Positions 1-8,209 of a DNA stretch of 54,746 bases are shown in pieces. The DNA lies in contig WRAI01000015.1 of assembly GCA_009780275.1 (NCBI GenBank), positions 1 through 54,746 of the forward strand. Reading direction: 5' to 3'. The stretch is from Oscillospiraceae bacterium (GTDB lineage Bacteria > Bacillota > Clostridia > Oscillospirales > UBA929). The stretch's first letter is position 1. Every line of letters starts with the position of its first letter. The position numbers were made by a program, and so were the translations under genes. The notes under the pieces were generated by a model. The model was not told the DNA's origin and did not search any database. It saw only the letters and a program-made list of their open reading frames with translations.

Positions 1-109
1 CCGTCGGATCGATGATCGACGGGTCAGCTACAGCGATCGTTGCGCTGAAGCTTACTAGCATGGCCAATGCCATCACTAGTGCCAAGAGGCTTCTCTTCGT
101 TCTTAGCAT
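1..109 (-). CDS. Secreted protein, N-terminal fragment
   Basis: Only the first 36 codons are present and the gene leaves the left edge. The start ATG at 109-107 follows a good ribosome binding site (AAAGGAG, about 115-122 on the minus strand). The peptide begins with a positively charged MLRTKR segment, then a hydrophobic core rich in Leu, Ala and Val, and ends at a likely signal peptidase I site after AVA before Asp-Pro, so the product is exported. What the mature protein does cannot be told. A near-consensus promoter lies at 182-210 on the same strand, giving an untranslated leader of about 65 bases. Confidence 0.75.
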   Translation of the reverse strand, partial: MLRTKRSLLALVMALAMLVSFSATIAVADPSIIDPT

Positions 110-181
110 TTTCTTTCTCCTTTGAAAAAATCATAAAATAATAAGGATTAAATGCGCTAACTATTATCAACGCACTCGAAC

Positions 182-210
182 ATAATAGCACAAGTCGAAT
201 GTTATGTCAA
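182..210 (-). promoter_or_regulatory. Sigma-A promoter for the left-edge secreted protein
   Basis: On the minus strand a perfect -35 TTGACA (210-205) and a -10 TATTAT (187-182) are separated by 17 bases. It points at the secreted-protein start at 109. Confidence 0.75.
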
Positions 211-242
211 TACCTTTTCATGCCTTTTTATAAAATTTTATC

Positions 243-271
243 TTGACTTTTCAATGTTTTTATGATATTCT
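243..271 (+). promoter_or_regulatory. Sigma-A promoter upstream of the ABC-F region
   Basis: TTGACT (243-248) and TATTCT (266-271) are separated by 17 bases. It is divergent from the promoter at 182-210 and would drive the small ORF at 307, the leader peptide and the ABC-F gene as one transcript. Confidence 0.65.
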
Positions 272-306
272 TAAAACAATATCTACAATGAGAGGTGGTG
301 AGAGAC

Positions 307-528
307 ATGAAACAATCTAAACCAATGTTTGCGAGCGAAGTCTTCCTCGGAAGTAACATCGTGCGTAAATTTACCTTCAAAACAATAAATACAGGGGATA
401 GTTGTGCCCTTTTGGCGGTTTTAAACCACCAACTTGCAATGACTCTTGTCACTTCAAGGGGTCAATCTGCCTATTTTGAGAAATTAGATTGTTTTGAATG
501 CCTATCACCACATGAAATAGCGGCATAG
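307..528 (+). CDS. Small hypothetical protein upstream of the ABC-F gene
   Basis: A 73-codon ORF begins at ATG 307, right after a strong purine-rich ribosome binding site (GAGGTGGTGAGAGAC). It could also be read from GTG 295. The product has no signal peptide, no membrane segment and no motif I recognise, and has three Cys residues. It sits between the promoter at 243-271 and the attenuator-like hairpin at 552-581, so it is co-transcribed with the ABC-F gene. It may be an independent small protein or a long regulatory leader. The good ribosome binding site argues for translation, but no function is suggested. Confidence 0.45.
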   Translation: MKQSKPMFASEVFLGSNIVRKFTFKTINTGDSCALLAVLNHQLAMTLVTSRGQSAYFEKLDCFECLSPHEIAA

Positions 529-540
529 TTCCGCGCCTTT

Positions 541-579
541 ATGCTTGGGTTCCCTGTGCAGTCAAAACAATCTGCATAG
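541..579 (+). CDS. Putative 12-residue leader peptide of the ABC-F gene
   Basis: ATG 541 opens a 12-codon frame reading MLGFPVQSKQSA, with TAG at 577-579. The frame runs through almost the whole hairpin at 552-581, so a ribosome on it would physically prevent the hairpin from forming. This is the arrangement expected for ribosome-mediated attenuation, known for several antibiotic-resistance ABC-F genes. No clear Shine-Dalgarno precedes it, which is the main weakness. The role is inferred from position. Confidence 0.4.
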   Translation: MLGFPVQSKQSA

Positions 580-590
580 GGTATTTTTAT
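552..590 (+). terminator. Attenuator-like hairpin before the ABC-F gene
   Basis: Arms CCCTGTGCAG (552-561) and CTGCATAGGG (572-581) pair over 10 bp with one G-U pair and a 10-base loop. They are followed at once by TATTTTTAT. The hairpin lies between the small ORFs and the ABC-F start at 616, and the leader ORF 541-579 overlaps both arms. It looks like a conditional rho-independent terminator. Confidence 0.6.
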
Positions 591-615
591 GCCTAAACAT
601 AAAGGAGTTTTTATT

Positions 616-2478
616 ATGATTGATATATCAATGCATGAACTGCACAAATACTACGGTGCAAACCATGTGATTAAGGGTGTTACCTTTGAAATTTACAGCG
701 GTGAGAAAATCGGACTGTTGGGAAAAAATGGCTCCGGCAAAACAACCTTATTCAAGGTAATTGCCGAAGATGAGCCTTATGATAGCGGAGGTCTTGCCAA
801 AGCAACAATTAAAAGAGTGGAGATTCTCGCACAAATCCCGGTTTTTGCCGACAATGATACTGTTGAGGATATTTTGCGGTCGTCATTCAAAGAGATAACT
901 GACATTCATGCGGCCATGAAAAAAATCGAAGGTGACGAAAATCCGGCGGTTTTGACGCGATACGGAAAATTGATGGAGGAATACGAGCGGCACGGTGGGT
1001 ATGAGGTGGATTTCAAAATTGAGAAAATCTGCAATGGCATGAACATTGGAGAGAAACTAAGGAATAGCCCGTTTCAATTGCTGAGTGGCGGTGAAAAAAC
1101 ACGGGTAAATTTAGCGCGTATTCTGCTTCGAGGCTGCGATATACTCCTGCTCGACGAGCCAACAAATCATCTTGACTTAGCCTCTCTCGAGTGGCTTGAA
1201 CGTTTTTTACGAGAATTTCAAGGTACGATTGTGGTTATTTCTCATGACCGGGTTTTTCTTGATCGTGTGATTGAGCGCGTGATAGAAATCGATGACGGCA
1301 AGTTGCATTTTTATCAAGGCAACTACAGCTTCTATGTCGAAGAAAAAGAGAGGCGTTTTTTTACTCACGCAGAACAATATAAGCAGCAACAGCGAAAAAT
1401 CGACCAGCTGGAATTTGCGATAAAGCGACAGCGCGTATGGGCTGCGATAAATCCGTTAAATACAGGACTAGCCAAGCGTGCTTTGGCTATGGAAAAGCGC
1501 ATTGAACAAATGGACAAGGTAGAGAAACCTATCACATCAGGAAAAATGACTGAGGACTTCAATCGCGGCGGGTATGCGGCAAAAGAAGTTGTCACGTTCG
1601 ATTCGGTATGTAAAGGCTATGGGGCCAATGCGTTGCTGGATAACGTGACACTTAGCATTAACAGGAATGACCGTATTGCTTTAGTCGGCGAAAATGGCTG
1701 TGGAAAGACCACACTCTTGAAACTGGTAATGAGGGAGGACGTTTGTGACAAAGGCGTAGTCAAAATAAGCAGCAGTATCAAAATTGCATATATGCCCCAA
1801 ATCATCCTGTTCGACGATGAAAATGCGACAGTGCTTGAGACCTTACGAGATATAGTTGCTCTCCCCGAAGAAAAGCTGCGAAGTATTTTGGCGCGTTTTC
1901 GATTTAGAGCCCCAGACGTGTTGAAGCGGGTCGGCAATCTTTCCGGCGGCGAGAAAAGCCGCTTAAAGCTATGTCTGCTCATGCAAAATCAGGCAAACGT
2001 CTTGATTCTTGATGAGCCGACAAACCACCTTGATATTGCGTCAAGAGAATGGATTGAGGATGCTGTGTCCGATTGGGACGGCACGATGCTATTTATCTCC
2101 CACGACCGATATTTTCTAAATAAGTTTGCGTCAAAAATATGGCACATGGAAAGGGGTGGCATCACTGCGTTTAACGGTGGTTTTGACGACTATCTAAAAT
2201 CAACGGTAACCGATAAGGCATTGGCAAGCATATCTTCTGTCAGCAAGAAAAAGAAAAAGTTTCCTGCCAAAACAAAAGATTCGCCTAAAATCCCGTTCTC
2301 GCCGGAAGCGCTCATTTGTGAAGCCGAGTCTGAGTTGGATGCAATCACTGGCGAGATAGAAATGCTGTTGTCCAACTCCGCGTATCAAACAATGGATATG
2401 CTCTATCAGAAAAAACATCAGATTGAAGAGCATATCGCATTCCTGTATAACAAATGGATTCAAGAAAGTGAGGTTTAA
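616..2478 (+). CDS. ABC-F family ATPase (putative ribosome protection protein)
   Basis: A 620-residue twin-ATPase protein without membrane segments, typical of ABC-F translation factors that act at the ribosomal E site. The first cassette has Walker A GKNGSGKT (about residues 36-43), signature LSGGE (about 157) and Walker B LLLDEPTNHLD (about 176-186). The second has GENGCGKT (about 357), LSGGEKSR (about 441) and LILDEPTNHLD (about 463). A charged helical linker lies between them (about 255-310), and a Lys-rich C-terminal extension follows. ATG 616 is chosen over ATG 589 because AAAGGAG at 601-607 lies inside the longer version, 8 bases before 616. The upstream attenuator-like region fits a drug-inducible resistance factor of the Lsa/Vga/CplR type rather than housekeeping EttA. 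The exact subfamily, and which drugs it protects against, cannot be told from sequence. The A+T-rich codon use suggests acquisition. Confidence 0.9.
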   Translation: MIDISMHELHKYYGANHVIKGVTFEIYSGEKIGLLGKNGSGKTTLFKVIAEDEPYDSGGLAKATIKRVEILAQIPVFADNDTVEDILRSSFKEITDIHAAMKKIEGDENPAVLTRYGKLMEEYERHGGYEVDFKIEKICNGMNIGEKLRNSPFQLLSGGEKTRVNLARILLRGCDILLLDEPTNHLDLASLEWLERFLREFQGTIVVISHDRVFLDRVIERVIEIDDGKLHFYQGNYSFYVEEKERRFFTHAEQYKQQQRKIDQLEFAIKRQRVWAAINPLNTGLAKRALAMEKRIEQMDKVEKPITSGKMTEDFNRGGYAAKEVVTFDSVCKGYGANALLDNVTLSINRNDRIALVGENGCGKTTLLKLVMREDVCDKGVVKISSSIKIAYMPQIILFDDENATVLETLRDIVALPEEKLRSILARFRFRAPDVLKRVGNLSGGEKSRLKLCLLMQNQANVLILDEPTNHLDIASREWIEDAVSDWDGTMLFISHDRYFLNKFASKIWHMERGGITAFNGGFDDYLKSTVTDKALASISSVSKKKKKFPAKTKDSPKIPFSPEALICEAESELDAITGEIEMLLSNSAYQTMDMLYQKKHQIEEHIAFLYNKWIQESEV

Positions 2479-2507
2479 TTGACTTTGCCGAGCCGTTATG
2501 ATATATT
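2479..2507 (+). promoter_or_regulatory. Sigma-A promoter for the cyclophilin gene
   Basis: TTGACT (2479-2484) and TATATT (2502-2507) are separated by 17 bases. They start directly after the ABC-F stop codon and 59 bases before the cyclophilin start. Confidence 0.6.
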
Positions 2508-2565
2508 CTATAAATATGTTATGTTTATGTTGTAAACGCGAACAAATCAATAAAGGGGAATGATT

Positions 2566-3111
2566 ATGTCAGAAGAAAGAAAAAATCCGCAAGTGACGAT
2601 CGAAATGAAGAATGGCGGACGTATTGTGATAGAGTTGTACTATGATGTTGCGCCCAATACAGTGCTGAATTTTGTAAATCTTGTCAACAGAGGGTTTTAT
2701 GATGGCACCGTCTTTCATCGTGTAAGCCCACGTTTTATGATTCAAGGTGGATGCCCTGACGGGACGGGCAGCGGCGGGCCGGGTTATAGCATCAAGGGGG
2801 AATTTTCGGCAAATGGCTTTGAGAATGACTTATCTCACAACAGAGGTGTTATCTCAATGGCTCGCGCCCAGCACCCTGATAGTGCCGGTTCACAATTCTT
2901 TATCATGACGGCCGATTCGCCGGGGCTGGATACAGCATACGCCTCATTTGGCAGGGTTATCGATGGTATGGATGTGATCGATCGTATCGCAGCACAGGAT
3001 GGCCCGAACATCGATGGTGCAACGGTCCGACCGAATGAAGAACAAGTTATGCAATGTGTGACGGTTGAAACGTTTGGCGAATATTATGATACACCGACGA
3101 CAGTTGGATAG
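2566..3111 (+). CDS. Peptidyl-prolyl cis-trans isomerase, cyclophilin type
   Basis: A 181-residue cytoplasmic single-domain cyclophilin that catalyses cis-trans isomerisation of X-Pro bonds. Family motifs are clear: FHRVSPRFMIQGG near residues 50-62 with the catalytic Arg, then GSGGPGY, GVISMARA and GSQFFIM, and a later Phe-Gly in YASFGRV. No signal peptide is seen. ATG 2566 is preferred to ATG 2560 because AGGGG at 2554-2558 is 7 bases from the former but only 1 from the latter. It is probably monocistronic, between its own promoter (2479-2507) and a strong terminator (3129-3155). Confidence 0.93.
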   Translation: MSEERKNPQVTIEMKNGGRIVIELYYDVAPNTVLNFVNLVNRGFYDGTVFHRVSPRFMIQGGCPDGTGSGGPGYSIKGEFSANGFENDLSHNRGVISMARAQHPDSAGSQFFIMTADSPGLDTAYASFGRVIDGMDVIDRIAAQDGPNIDGATVRPNEEQVMQCVTVETFGEYYDTPTTVG

Positions 3112-3128
3112 CCCTGCATTTACATTGC

Positions 3129-3155
3129 AAAAAGCAGCCCTTGTGGCTGCTTTTT
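3129..3155. terminator. Bidirectional rho-independent terminator
   Basis: The 11-bp stem AAAAAGCAGCC (3129-3139) / GGCTGCTTTTT (3145-3155) has a 5-base loop. The A and U tracts at the two ends let it stop both the cyclophilin transcript and the convergent minus-strand operon ending at 3176. Confidence 0.9.
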
Positions 3156-3175
3156 AGCTTTTCGCACCATTTTTC

Positions 3176-4144
3176 TCATAGCCATGCCGCCATTTCCAGC
3201 CGCAGCAATTCCAATGCTGCGCCGTTGTCATACAACGGCGTCACATTGCTTTGCAACTGTTGTATCCTTATATCTACTTTCATCGGTAAATGAATCGCCA
3301 CATACGCCCCGCCCTCCGGGCGGTTTCGTTTCTCCCATTGCCCGCCCATCAGCTTAATAATCCTATCTACCAATTCCAATCCCAACTTAGCTTGCGTCGT
3401 GGTGCGGTGTCTACTAAAGTCAAAGCCGGGTCCTTTGTCCTCCACTGAAATATGTAGCATTTCATCTGCAATCCATGGCCGCACAACAATTTCCGCATCA
3501 TACGGCGAGGCTTTCAATGCGTTTGTCAATAAATTGTAAAGCACAATGTCCAGCTTCATCGTATCCAATTCCATTGGCGCGACATCTTCCAACGACAAAA
3601 TACGAATACGCCCCATCGATAATTCTGTTGTCAGTCGTTCAGAAAAAGTTTCAATATATGCCTGTGCTTCAGATAGGATAGGCATATATTGTTTGTTTTT
3701 ATTCTCAAATTGCGCCAAATCACCGATATGCCGCGCCAGCCGTGTAAACTGTCGCATATAATTGGCATCCTGTGCACGAATGTTGTAGCTCTGCAGCAAT
3801 TCAAGCAGTTTGATGCTGATACTCTGCAGCAAATCGGCAAAGGCCTCGCTTGACAATTTACCCGCATCAGGCAAAAATTCCAACACAAAGTACTCGCCTT
3901 CCGGCCGCAATCGTAAATCATACGCCTTCTCATTGCGCGAAAACATGCTATACAACTCAACTGCACCGCGCAGTAGCTGTGGCACTAAATCAGCATCAAA
4001 CAGCGCATACAGTTCATGTCCACACCACGTCGTGCCGAACAGCCGCGCGGCAGCGTCATTGCCATGCAAAATAACCCCATCTTTGAGCAAAAACATTGGG
4101 ACAGGCATAGCGTCTAATTTTTCGGTAATAAATTCAAAGTTCAT
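3176..4144 (-). CDS. PAS and HATPase sensor-kinase-like protein without an obvious H-box
   Basis: A 322-residue soluble protein. Residues 1-100 look like a PAS fold (VPMFLLKDGVILHGNDAAARLFG). A helical region follows (about 115-190), then a GHKL ATPase domain with N-box LYNLLTNALKAS, G1 box EDKGPGFDF and G2 box KLGLELV. The helical region has no His-Glu/Asp-x-x-Arg/Asn-Pro H-box. The only helix His in it, in LARHIGDL, lacks the usual acidic neighbour. The protein may therefore be a degenerate kinase, a Spo0B-like phosphotransferase or a serine-kinase-like ATPase. About 33 residues follow the ATPase domain. No response regulator gene is nearby. It is the last gene of the minus-strand run, 11 bases after the phosphoesterase gene. 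Confidence 0.75.
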   Translation of the reverse strand: MNFEFITEKLDAMPVPMFLLKDGVILHGNDAAARLFGTTWCGHELYALFDADLVPQLLRGAVELYSMFSRNEKAYDLRLRPEGEYFVLEFLPDAGKLSSEAFADLLQSISIKLLELLQSYNIRAQDANYMRQFTRLARHIGDLAQFENKNKQYMPILSEAQAYIETFSERLTTELSMGRIRILSLEDVAPMELDTMKLDIVLYNLLTNALKASPYDAEIVVRPWIADEMLHISVEDKGPGFDFSRHRTTTQAKLGLELVDRIIKLMGGQWEKRNRPEGGAYVAIHLPMKVDIRIQQLQSNVTPLYDNGAALELLRLEMAAWL

Positions 4145-4155
4145 ATCTTAATATT

Positions 4156-4986
4156 TCATTCCCCATGTCTCAATGTCACAATCACCACTTGCGGCCGCGC
4201 AAACACCCGCGGCAAATATTCTCCCGCCCCGCGACTGACAAGCACCGGCGTACCGTCACGACTCTGTGCCCAGCCTGCACGAAAGCGCTGACCATATTCG
4301 GTAATATGTCGTCGCAAAGTAAAGTACGGCGCCCAAACACAAAAAAATGTTATTTGCCCGCCGTGTGTATGACCACTCAATATTAGATCAACATCGCTCG
4401 TGTCCTGTTGCATAGCCACATCAGGATTATGTGACAACAACAACACAAAATCATCGGCAGTCGCATCGGCAATCGCCGTTTCAATGCACGGATTGCCACC
4501 CCAAAGATCTTCCACGCCCGCCAGATAGAAATTCTCGCGAACATGCAACCCGCTATTTGCTAATGGCATGATACCGTTGACAATATAAGCCTCAAACAGC
4601 CTCGGATACCAATCATGGTTGCCGGAAATGCCGAACATACCGTCCGTCGTTGCAATTTCCGTAAAGGTTTCAAACTTCCCCTCCGGCACATGACCGCCGA
4701 CTGACATATCGCCGCCGAGGAGCAACAAGTCAATGTCTCTGCTGTTCAATTCGTCGACAATCCCGCGCAATCGGCTGTCGGACAAGATGTGCGTGTCGGC
4801 AATGAATGCCACTCTGTATCCATCCATTTCGGGCGGCAGATTTTGTGAGTAGAGTGATACTTCTTTGTATTGTAGAATTCTGTCGAGTGTGAGTGCGTGG
4901 ATGATGTGGATGGCGGCGATGATGAGAAATACGATGAGGGTTGCTCTGATTATCTTCCGCCATGTCCAGTTTTTTAGTAGTTTCAT
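4156..4986 (-). CDS. Membrane-anchored calcineurin-like metallophosphoesterase
   Basis: A 276-residue protein with one N-terminal transmembrane helix (about residues 8-30) and an exported metallophosphoesterase domain. The two-metal motifs occur in order: FIADTH, LLGGDM, GISGNHDW, LLSHNPD and LSGHTHGG. This order is that of the YkuE/YaeI group, which acts on phosphodiesters or phospholipids at the outer membrane face. The actual substrate is unknown. The start ATG (4986-4984) overlaps the TGA stop of the upstream membrane-protein gene by one base, implying translational coupling. An in-frame ATG at 5010 would lie inside that gene and is less likely. Confidence 0.88.
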   Translation of the reverse strand: MKLLKNWTWRKIIRATLIVFLIIAAIHIIHALTLDRILQYKEVSLYSQNLPPEMDGYRVAFIADTHILSDSRLRGIVDELNSRDIDLLLLGGDMSVGGHVPEGKFETFTEIATTDGMFGISGNHDWYPRLFEAYIVNGIMPLANSGLHVRENFYLAGVEDLWGGNPCIETAIADATADDFVLLLSHNPDVAMQQDTSDVDLILSGHTHGGQITFFCVWAPYFTLRRHITEYGQRFRAGWAQSRDGTPVLVSRGAGEYLPRVFARPQVVIVTLRHGE

Positions 4987-5723
4987 CACCTTACTCGCTC
5001 TTGCACCCAACGCTGTCCTTCAAGCCTATAATACCAGTTCCATCCATGACGCACACGCAAAACATCGTCCTCAACCCATTCTGCTTCAGCATAAAATGCG
5101 CTTGCCCGCTCGCCGGATAGAAACCGTTGCTGACGATATGTAATCCGTCCCACACCCAAATGTATACCGCCATTATCTATCAACGTCACCTGCAAGCCGT
5201 CACTCGTCCGCCCCAATGCCGCAGTAAATCTGCCATCGGGCGATTCCACTTGCATTGCGTTATTCATGTCGTAATTGTATATCCACGACAACACCGTGCC
5301 AGCGAATATCACCACACCAACAACCATTGTTGCAATCACATACACCGCACCGACCATTGCATTATGCCACCACGATTGCAGCCGCTTGGTACAAGCGAAA
5401 AACACAATCATGCTACACAGTGCCATTGTGAGGAATAGAAAAATACGTATAACAAATGCCATCGGAACCGTCAGTAAAAACAGCGTCATCACGCCGCCCG
5501 ACATCGGTGGCAACAATAGCGGCAAGTAGCTTATTTTATGCTCGCGTTGCCGCACAGCGTTGGCTGTAATACCAACCGTTGCGCTCGCCAGCAACAGCGC
5601 GAAAACCCAATCGTTGAACGGCACAAAAGCAACATCCGCCGCCCACAGCACAAACGATAGCACCATCATCACACCGAACAACAGCAACAATTGCCAATAT
5701 CCGTTTTTAAGGATTTTCTTCAC
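4986..5723 (-). CDS. Hypothetical membrane protein
   Basis: A 245-residue protein I do not recognise. It has about five predicted membrane helices within residues 8-155 and then a C-terminal extracytoplasmic domain of about 90 residues, rich in aromatic and charged residues. That domain contains SPDGRFTAALGR, which resembles one blade of a beta-propeller-like fold. The start follows GGAG about 8 bases upstream. The stop overlaps the phosphoesterase start and the Clp gene ends 18 bases upstream, so it belongs to the minus-strand operon. Co-transcription with an envelope phosphoesterase and pgsA suggests an envelope role, but that is inference. Confidence 0.75.
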   Translation of the reverse strand: MKKILKNGYWQLLLLFGVMMVLSFVLWAADVAFVPFNDWVFALLLASATVGITANAVRQREHKISYLPLLLPPMSGGVMTLFLLTVPMAFVIRIFLFLTMALCSMIVFFACTKRLQSWWHNAMVGAVYVIATMVVGVVIFAGTVLSWIYNYDMNNAMQVESPDGRFTAALGRTSDGLQVTLIDNGGIHLGVGRITYRQQRFLSGERASAFYAEAEWVEDDVLRVRHGWNWYYRLEGQRWVQERVR

Positions 5724-5741
5724 AGTACTCTCCTCATGCTC

Positions 5742-8150
5742 CTAACTAATCACCACTAACTGCTCGCTATCAACCGAAACCGTCACGCCCGACGGCACAT
5801 CGGCATACCGCTCGACCAGCAAGCTCGCAATTTTATCCTCAATTTCTTTTTGAATGTACCGCCGCAAATGCCGCGCACCATATTCTTCTGAAAACGCCTG
5901 CTTAGCAAGCCATTCCGGCACCAATGCGTCATAGGTCAATGTCAACCCGCGACTGCTTGCTGCTTCAGCCAAATCATCCATCATAATAACCGCAATCGCC
6001 TTAAAATGCTCCTGCGGCAACGGATTGAAAACAACGATTTCATCCACACGATTGAGGAATTCAGGGCGCAGAAAATCTTTCAGGGCTTTCATGGTACGGT
6101 CACGATTAAGAGCCTCATCAGTGCGGCCGAAGCCAATGCTTCCTGTCTTTTTATCGCTGCCGGCATTCGTAGTCATAACCAAAATCGTGTTTTCAAAGTT
6201 GACTTTTCGGCCGTGTGCATCGGTGATATATCCGTCATCCAGCACTTGCAGCAGCACATTCAGCACATCAGGGTGCGCTTTCTCAATTTCATCAAACAGC
6301 ACAACAGAATATGGCTTGCGACGAATCTTCTCAGTCAATTGCCCTGCCTCGTCATAGCCCACATATCCGGGCGGCGAGCCGATAATACGGCTGACCGCAT
6401 GCTTTTCCATAAACTCTGACATATCAAGCCGTATCAAGCTCTCCGGCGTGTCAAACATATCAGCGGCAATTAACTTGACCAATTCGGTCTTGCCCACGCC
6501 TGTCGGTCCCGCAAAAATCAACGACACAGGCTTTCGCTTGGGCGACAGCCCCACCCGATTGCGCGCAATCGCCGCTGTAATGGCGATTATTGCGTCATCC
6601 TGCCCGACGATGCGCTTTTTTAAGCGCTCGGGCAAGCCGTTTAATTTTTCAAATTCCGCGGCCGCAATCGAACTGGCAGGCACTTTTGTCCACTGCTCAA
6701 TCACACGCGCCAAGTCGGCCACCGTCAACTTAGGCGCACCGTCTTTCATGACTTCCTGTAAATCCTCTTTCAACTGTAACGACTTGCTCTTACAAGCCGC
6801 CAACGCCTCATAATCAACATCTTCTTCCTCTTGCAATAATGCAATTTCCTCGTCCAACCCGCGCAACTTCCGATGAAGTTTCGCCGCTTGCGCGATTTGC
6901 TCACTTGATAAATTTAGTGAGCTCGCCGCCTCATCGAGCAAATCAATCGCCTTGTCGGGCAAGAAGCGGTCGGTGATATAGCGTTCGCTCAATGTCACAG
7001 CAGCACGACAAATGGTGTTGTCAACTGAAATGCCGTGATGTTGTTCATAATAGTGTGCAATGCCCTCTAAAATCTTGACCGATTCATCAACTGATGGCTC
7101 ATTAATAATCACCGGCTGAAAGCGGCGCTCCAGCGCGGCATCTTTTTCGATATGTTTTCGATACTCAGCAAATGTCGTGGCACCGATGACTTGAATCTCA
7201 CCGCGTGACAATGCCGGTTTCAGAATATTCGCAGCATTCATCGACCCCTCAGCATCACCGGCACCGACCAGTGTATGTACTTCGTCAATGACCAAAATAA
7301 TGTTGCCCGTGCGTTTAATCTCCTCAATCAAGCCCTTCATGCGACTTTCAAACTGCCCACGAAACTGTGTACCGGCAACAAGCGACGTCAAATCGAGCAA
7401 ATACACCTCTTTGTCTTTGAGCTTATCCGGCACACTCCCCTCGGCAATACGCAATGCCAAGCCTTCGGCAATCGCTGTTTTGCCTACGCCGGGTTCACCA
7501 ATCAAGCAGGGGTTGTTCTTTTGCCGCCGGTTGATAATCTGAATGACGCGCTCAGTCTCATCGCCGCGCCCGACGATGCGATCAAGTTTTCCGTCACGCG
7601 CCCGACCTGTCAAATTGAGGCAATAACTGTCCAAAAACTTCAGCTTTTTAGGCTGCTTGGCTTTGTTATCACGCCCGTTTTCACGTTTTTTATCCCGTCC
7701 GGGACGCCCGCCATCTGCCGACTGTCCGTCACCAGCTTGCTTTGGTTGCTCTTCATTGGCGGACGCCGATTGGTCAGGCTGTGGCAACGGCATTTGGTTT
7801 TGAAAGATGCGGTCAAGAAATGGAAATGTTGCTGTCTTGCCCTCATCGTCGATAGCCGAATCGTCGTCGTTATCCTCGTTGCCTTCATTCATTACACCCA
7901 GCCCACTCATCAGCGCCGATGGGTCGCTCAGCATCTCACTCATACCGCTGCTGATGGCATCCATATCGTCATCCGTCATGCCCATCTGCTTAAACATGCT
8001 ACCAAACGGGCCGATATTCATATTTAATTCACGTGCACATTTTAGGCAGAATCCTTGATGTTCCGGCTCTTTATCCTTTTCCATCCGTGTAACAAACACA
8101 ACGGCAATATTTTTTTTGCAATGAACACACAGTGTTCCCAATGTTCCCAT
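5742..8150 (-). CDS. ClpE-like AAA+ unfoldase (Clp ATPase with N-terminal zinc finger)
   Basis: An 802-residue Hsp100 ATPase that would unfold substrates for ClpP. The N-terminus carries a four-Cys zinc finger (CVHC ... CLKC, residues 8-40), as in ClpE, instead of the double Clp-N repeat of ClpC. An acidic, Gln/Asn/Asp-rich low-complexity linker follows (about 60-165). The first AAA+ module has GEPGVGKTA (about 220) and VIDEVHTLVGAG. A short UVR-like coiled coil lies at about 405-455. The second module has GPTGVGKTE (about 548), LFDEIEKAHPDV and a Clp C-terminal domain. The start has GGAG 8 bases upstream. No clpP, ctsR or mcsAB is nearby and no convincing CtsR operator is seen. The gene sits inside an envelope-gene operon. 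Confidence 0.9.
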   Translation of the reverse strand: MGTLGTLCVHCKKNIAVVFVTRMEKDKEPEHQGFCLKCARELNMNIGPFGSMFKQMGMTDDDMDAISSGMSEMLSDPSALMSGLGVMNEGNEDNDDDSAIDDEGKTATFPFLDRIFQNQMPLPQPDQSASANEEQPKQAGDGQSADGGRPGRDKKRENGRDNKAKQPKKLKFLDSYCLNLTGRARDGKLDRIVGRGDETERVIQIINRRQKNNPCLIGEPGVGKTAIAEGLALRIAEGSVPDKLKDKEVYLLDLTSLVAGTQFRGQFESRMKGLIEEIKRTGNIILVIDEVHTLVGAGDAEGSMNAANILKPALSRGEIQVIGATTFAEYRKHIEKDAALERRFQPVIINEPSVDESVKILEGIAHYYEQHHGISVDNTICRAAVTLSERYITDRFLPDKAIDLLDEAASSLNLSSEQIAQAAKLHRKLRGLDEEIALLQEEEDVDYEALAACKSKSLQLKEDLQEVMKDGAPKLTVADLARVIEQWTKVPASSIAAAEFEKLNGLPERLKKRIVGQDDAIIAITAAIARNRVGLSPKRKPVSLIFAGPTGVGKTELVKLIAADMFDTPESLIRLDMSEFMEKHAVSRIIGSPPGYVGYDEAGQLTEKIRRKPYSVVLFDEIEKAHPDVLNVLLQVLDDGYITDAHGRKVNFENTILVMTTNAGSDKKTGSIGFGRTDEALNRDRTMKALKDFLRPEFLNRVDEIVVFNPLPQEHFKAIAVIMMDDLAEAASSRGLTLTYDALVPEWLAKQAFSEEYGARHLRRYIQKEIEDKIASLLVERYADVPSGVTVSVDSEQLVVIS

Positions 8151-8177
8151 AAGCTTCTCTCCAATTTCCGTAGTTAT

Positions 8178-8198
8178 GGGGACGCTTGGTGCGTCCCC
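8178..8198. repeat. Short perfect palindrome between pgsA and the Clp gene
   Basis: GGGGACGC and GCGTCCCC (8 bp) flank a 5-base loop in the 59-base gap between pgsA and the Clp gene. No T tract follows on either strand, so it is not a standard terminator. It resembles REP-type repeats and may modulate mRNA stability or read-through. Confidence 0.5.
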
Positions 8199-8209
8199 AA
8201 CGTCAAAAA

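Noticed and set aside
7275..8027. Long open frame (250 codons) on the plus strand opposite the ClpE-like gene
   Set aside because: It is the antisense shadow of a well-supported AAA+ gene; it has no ribosome binding site and no recognisable domain.
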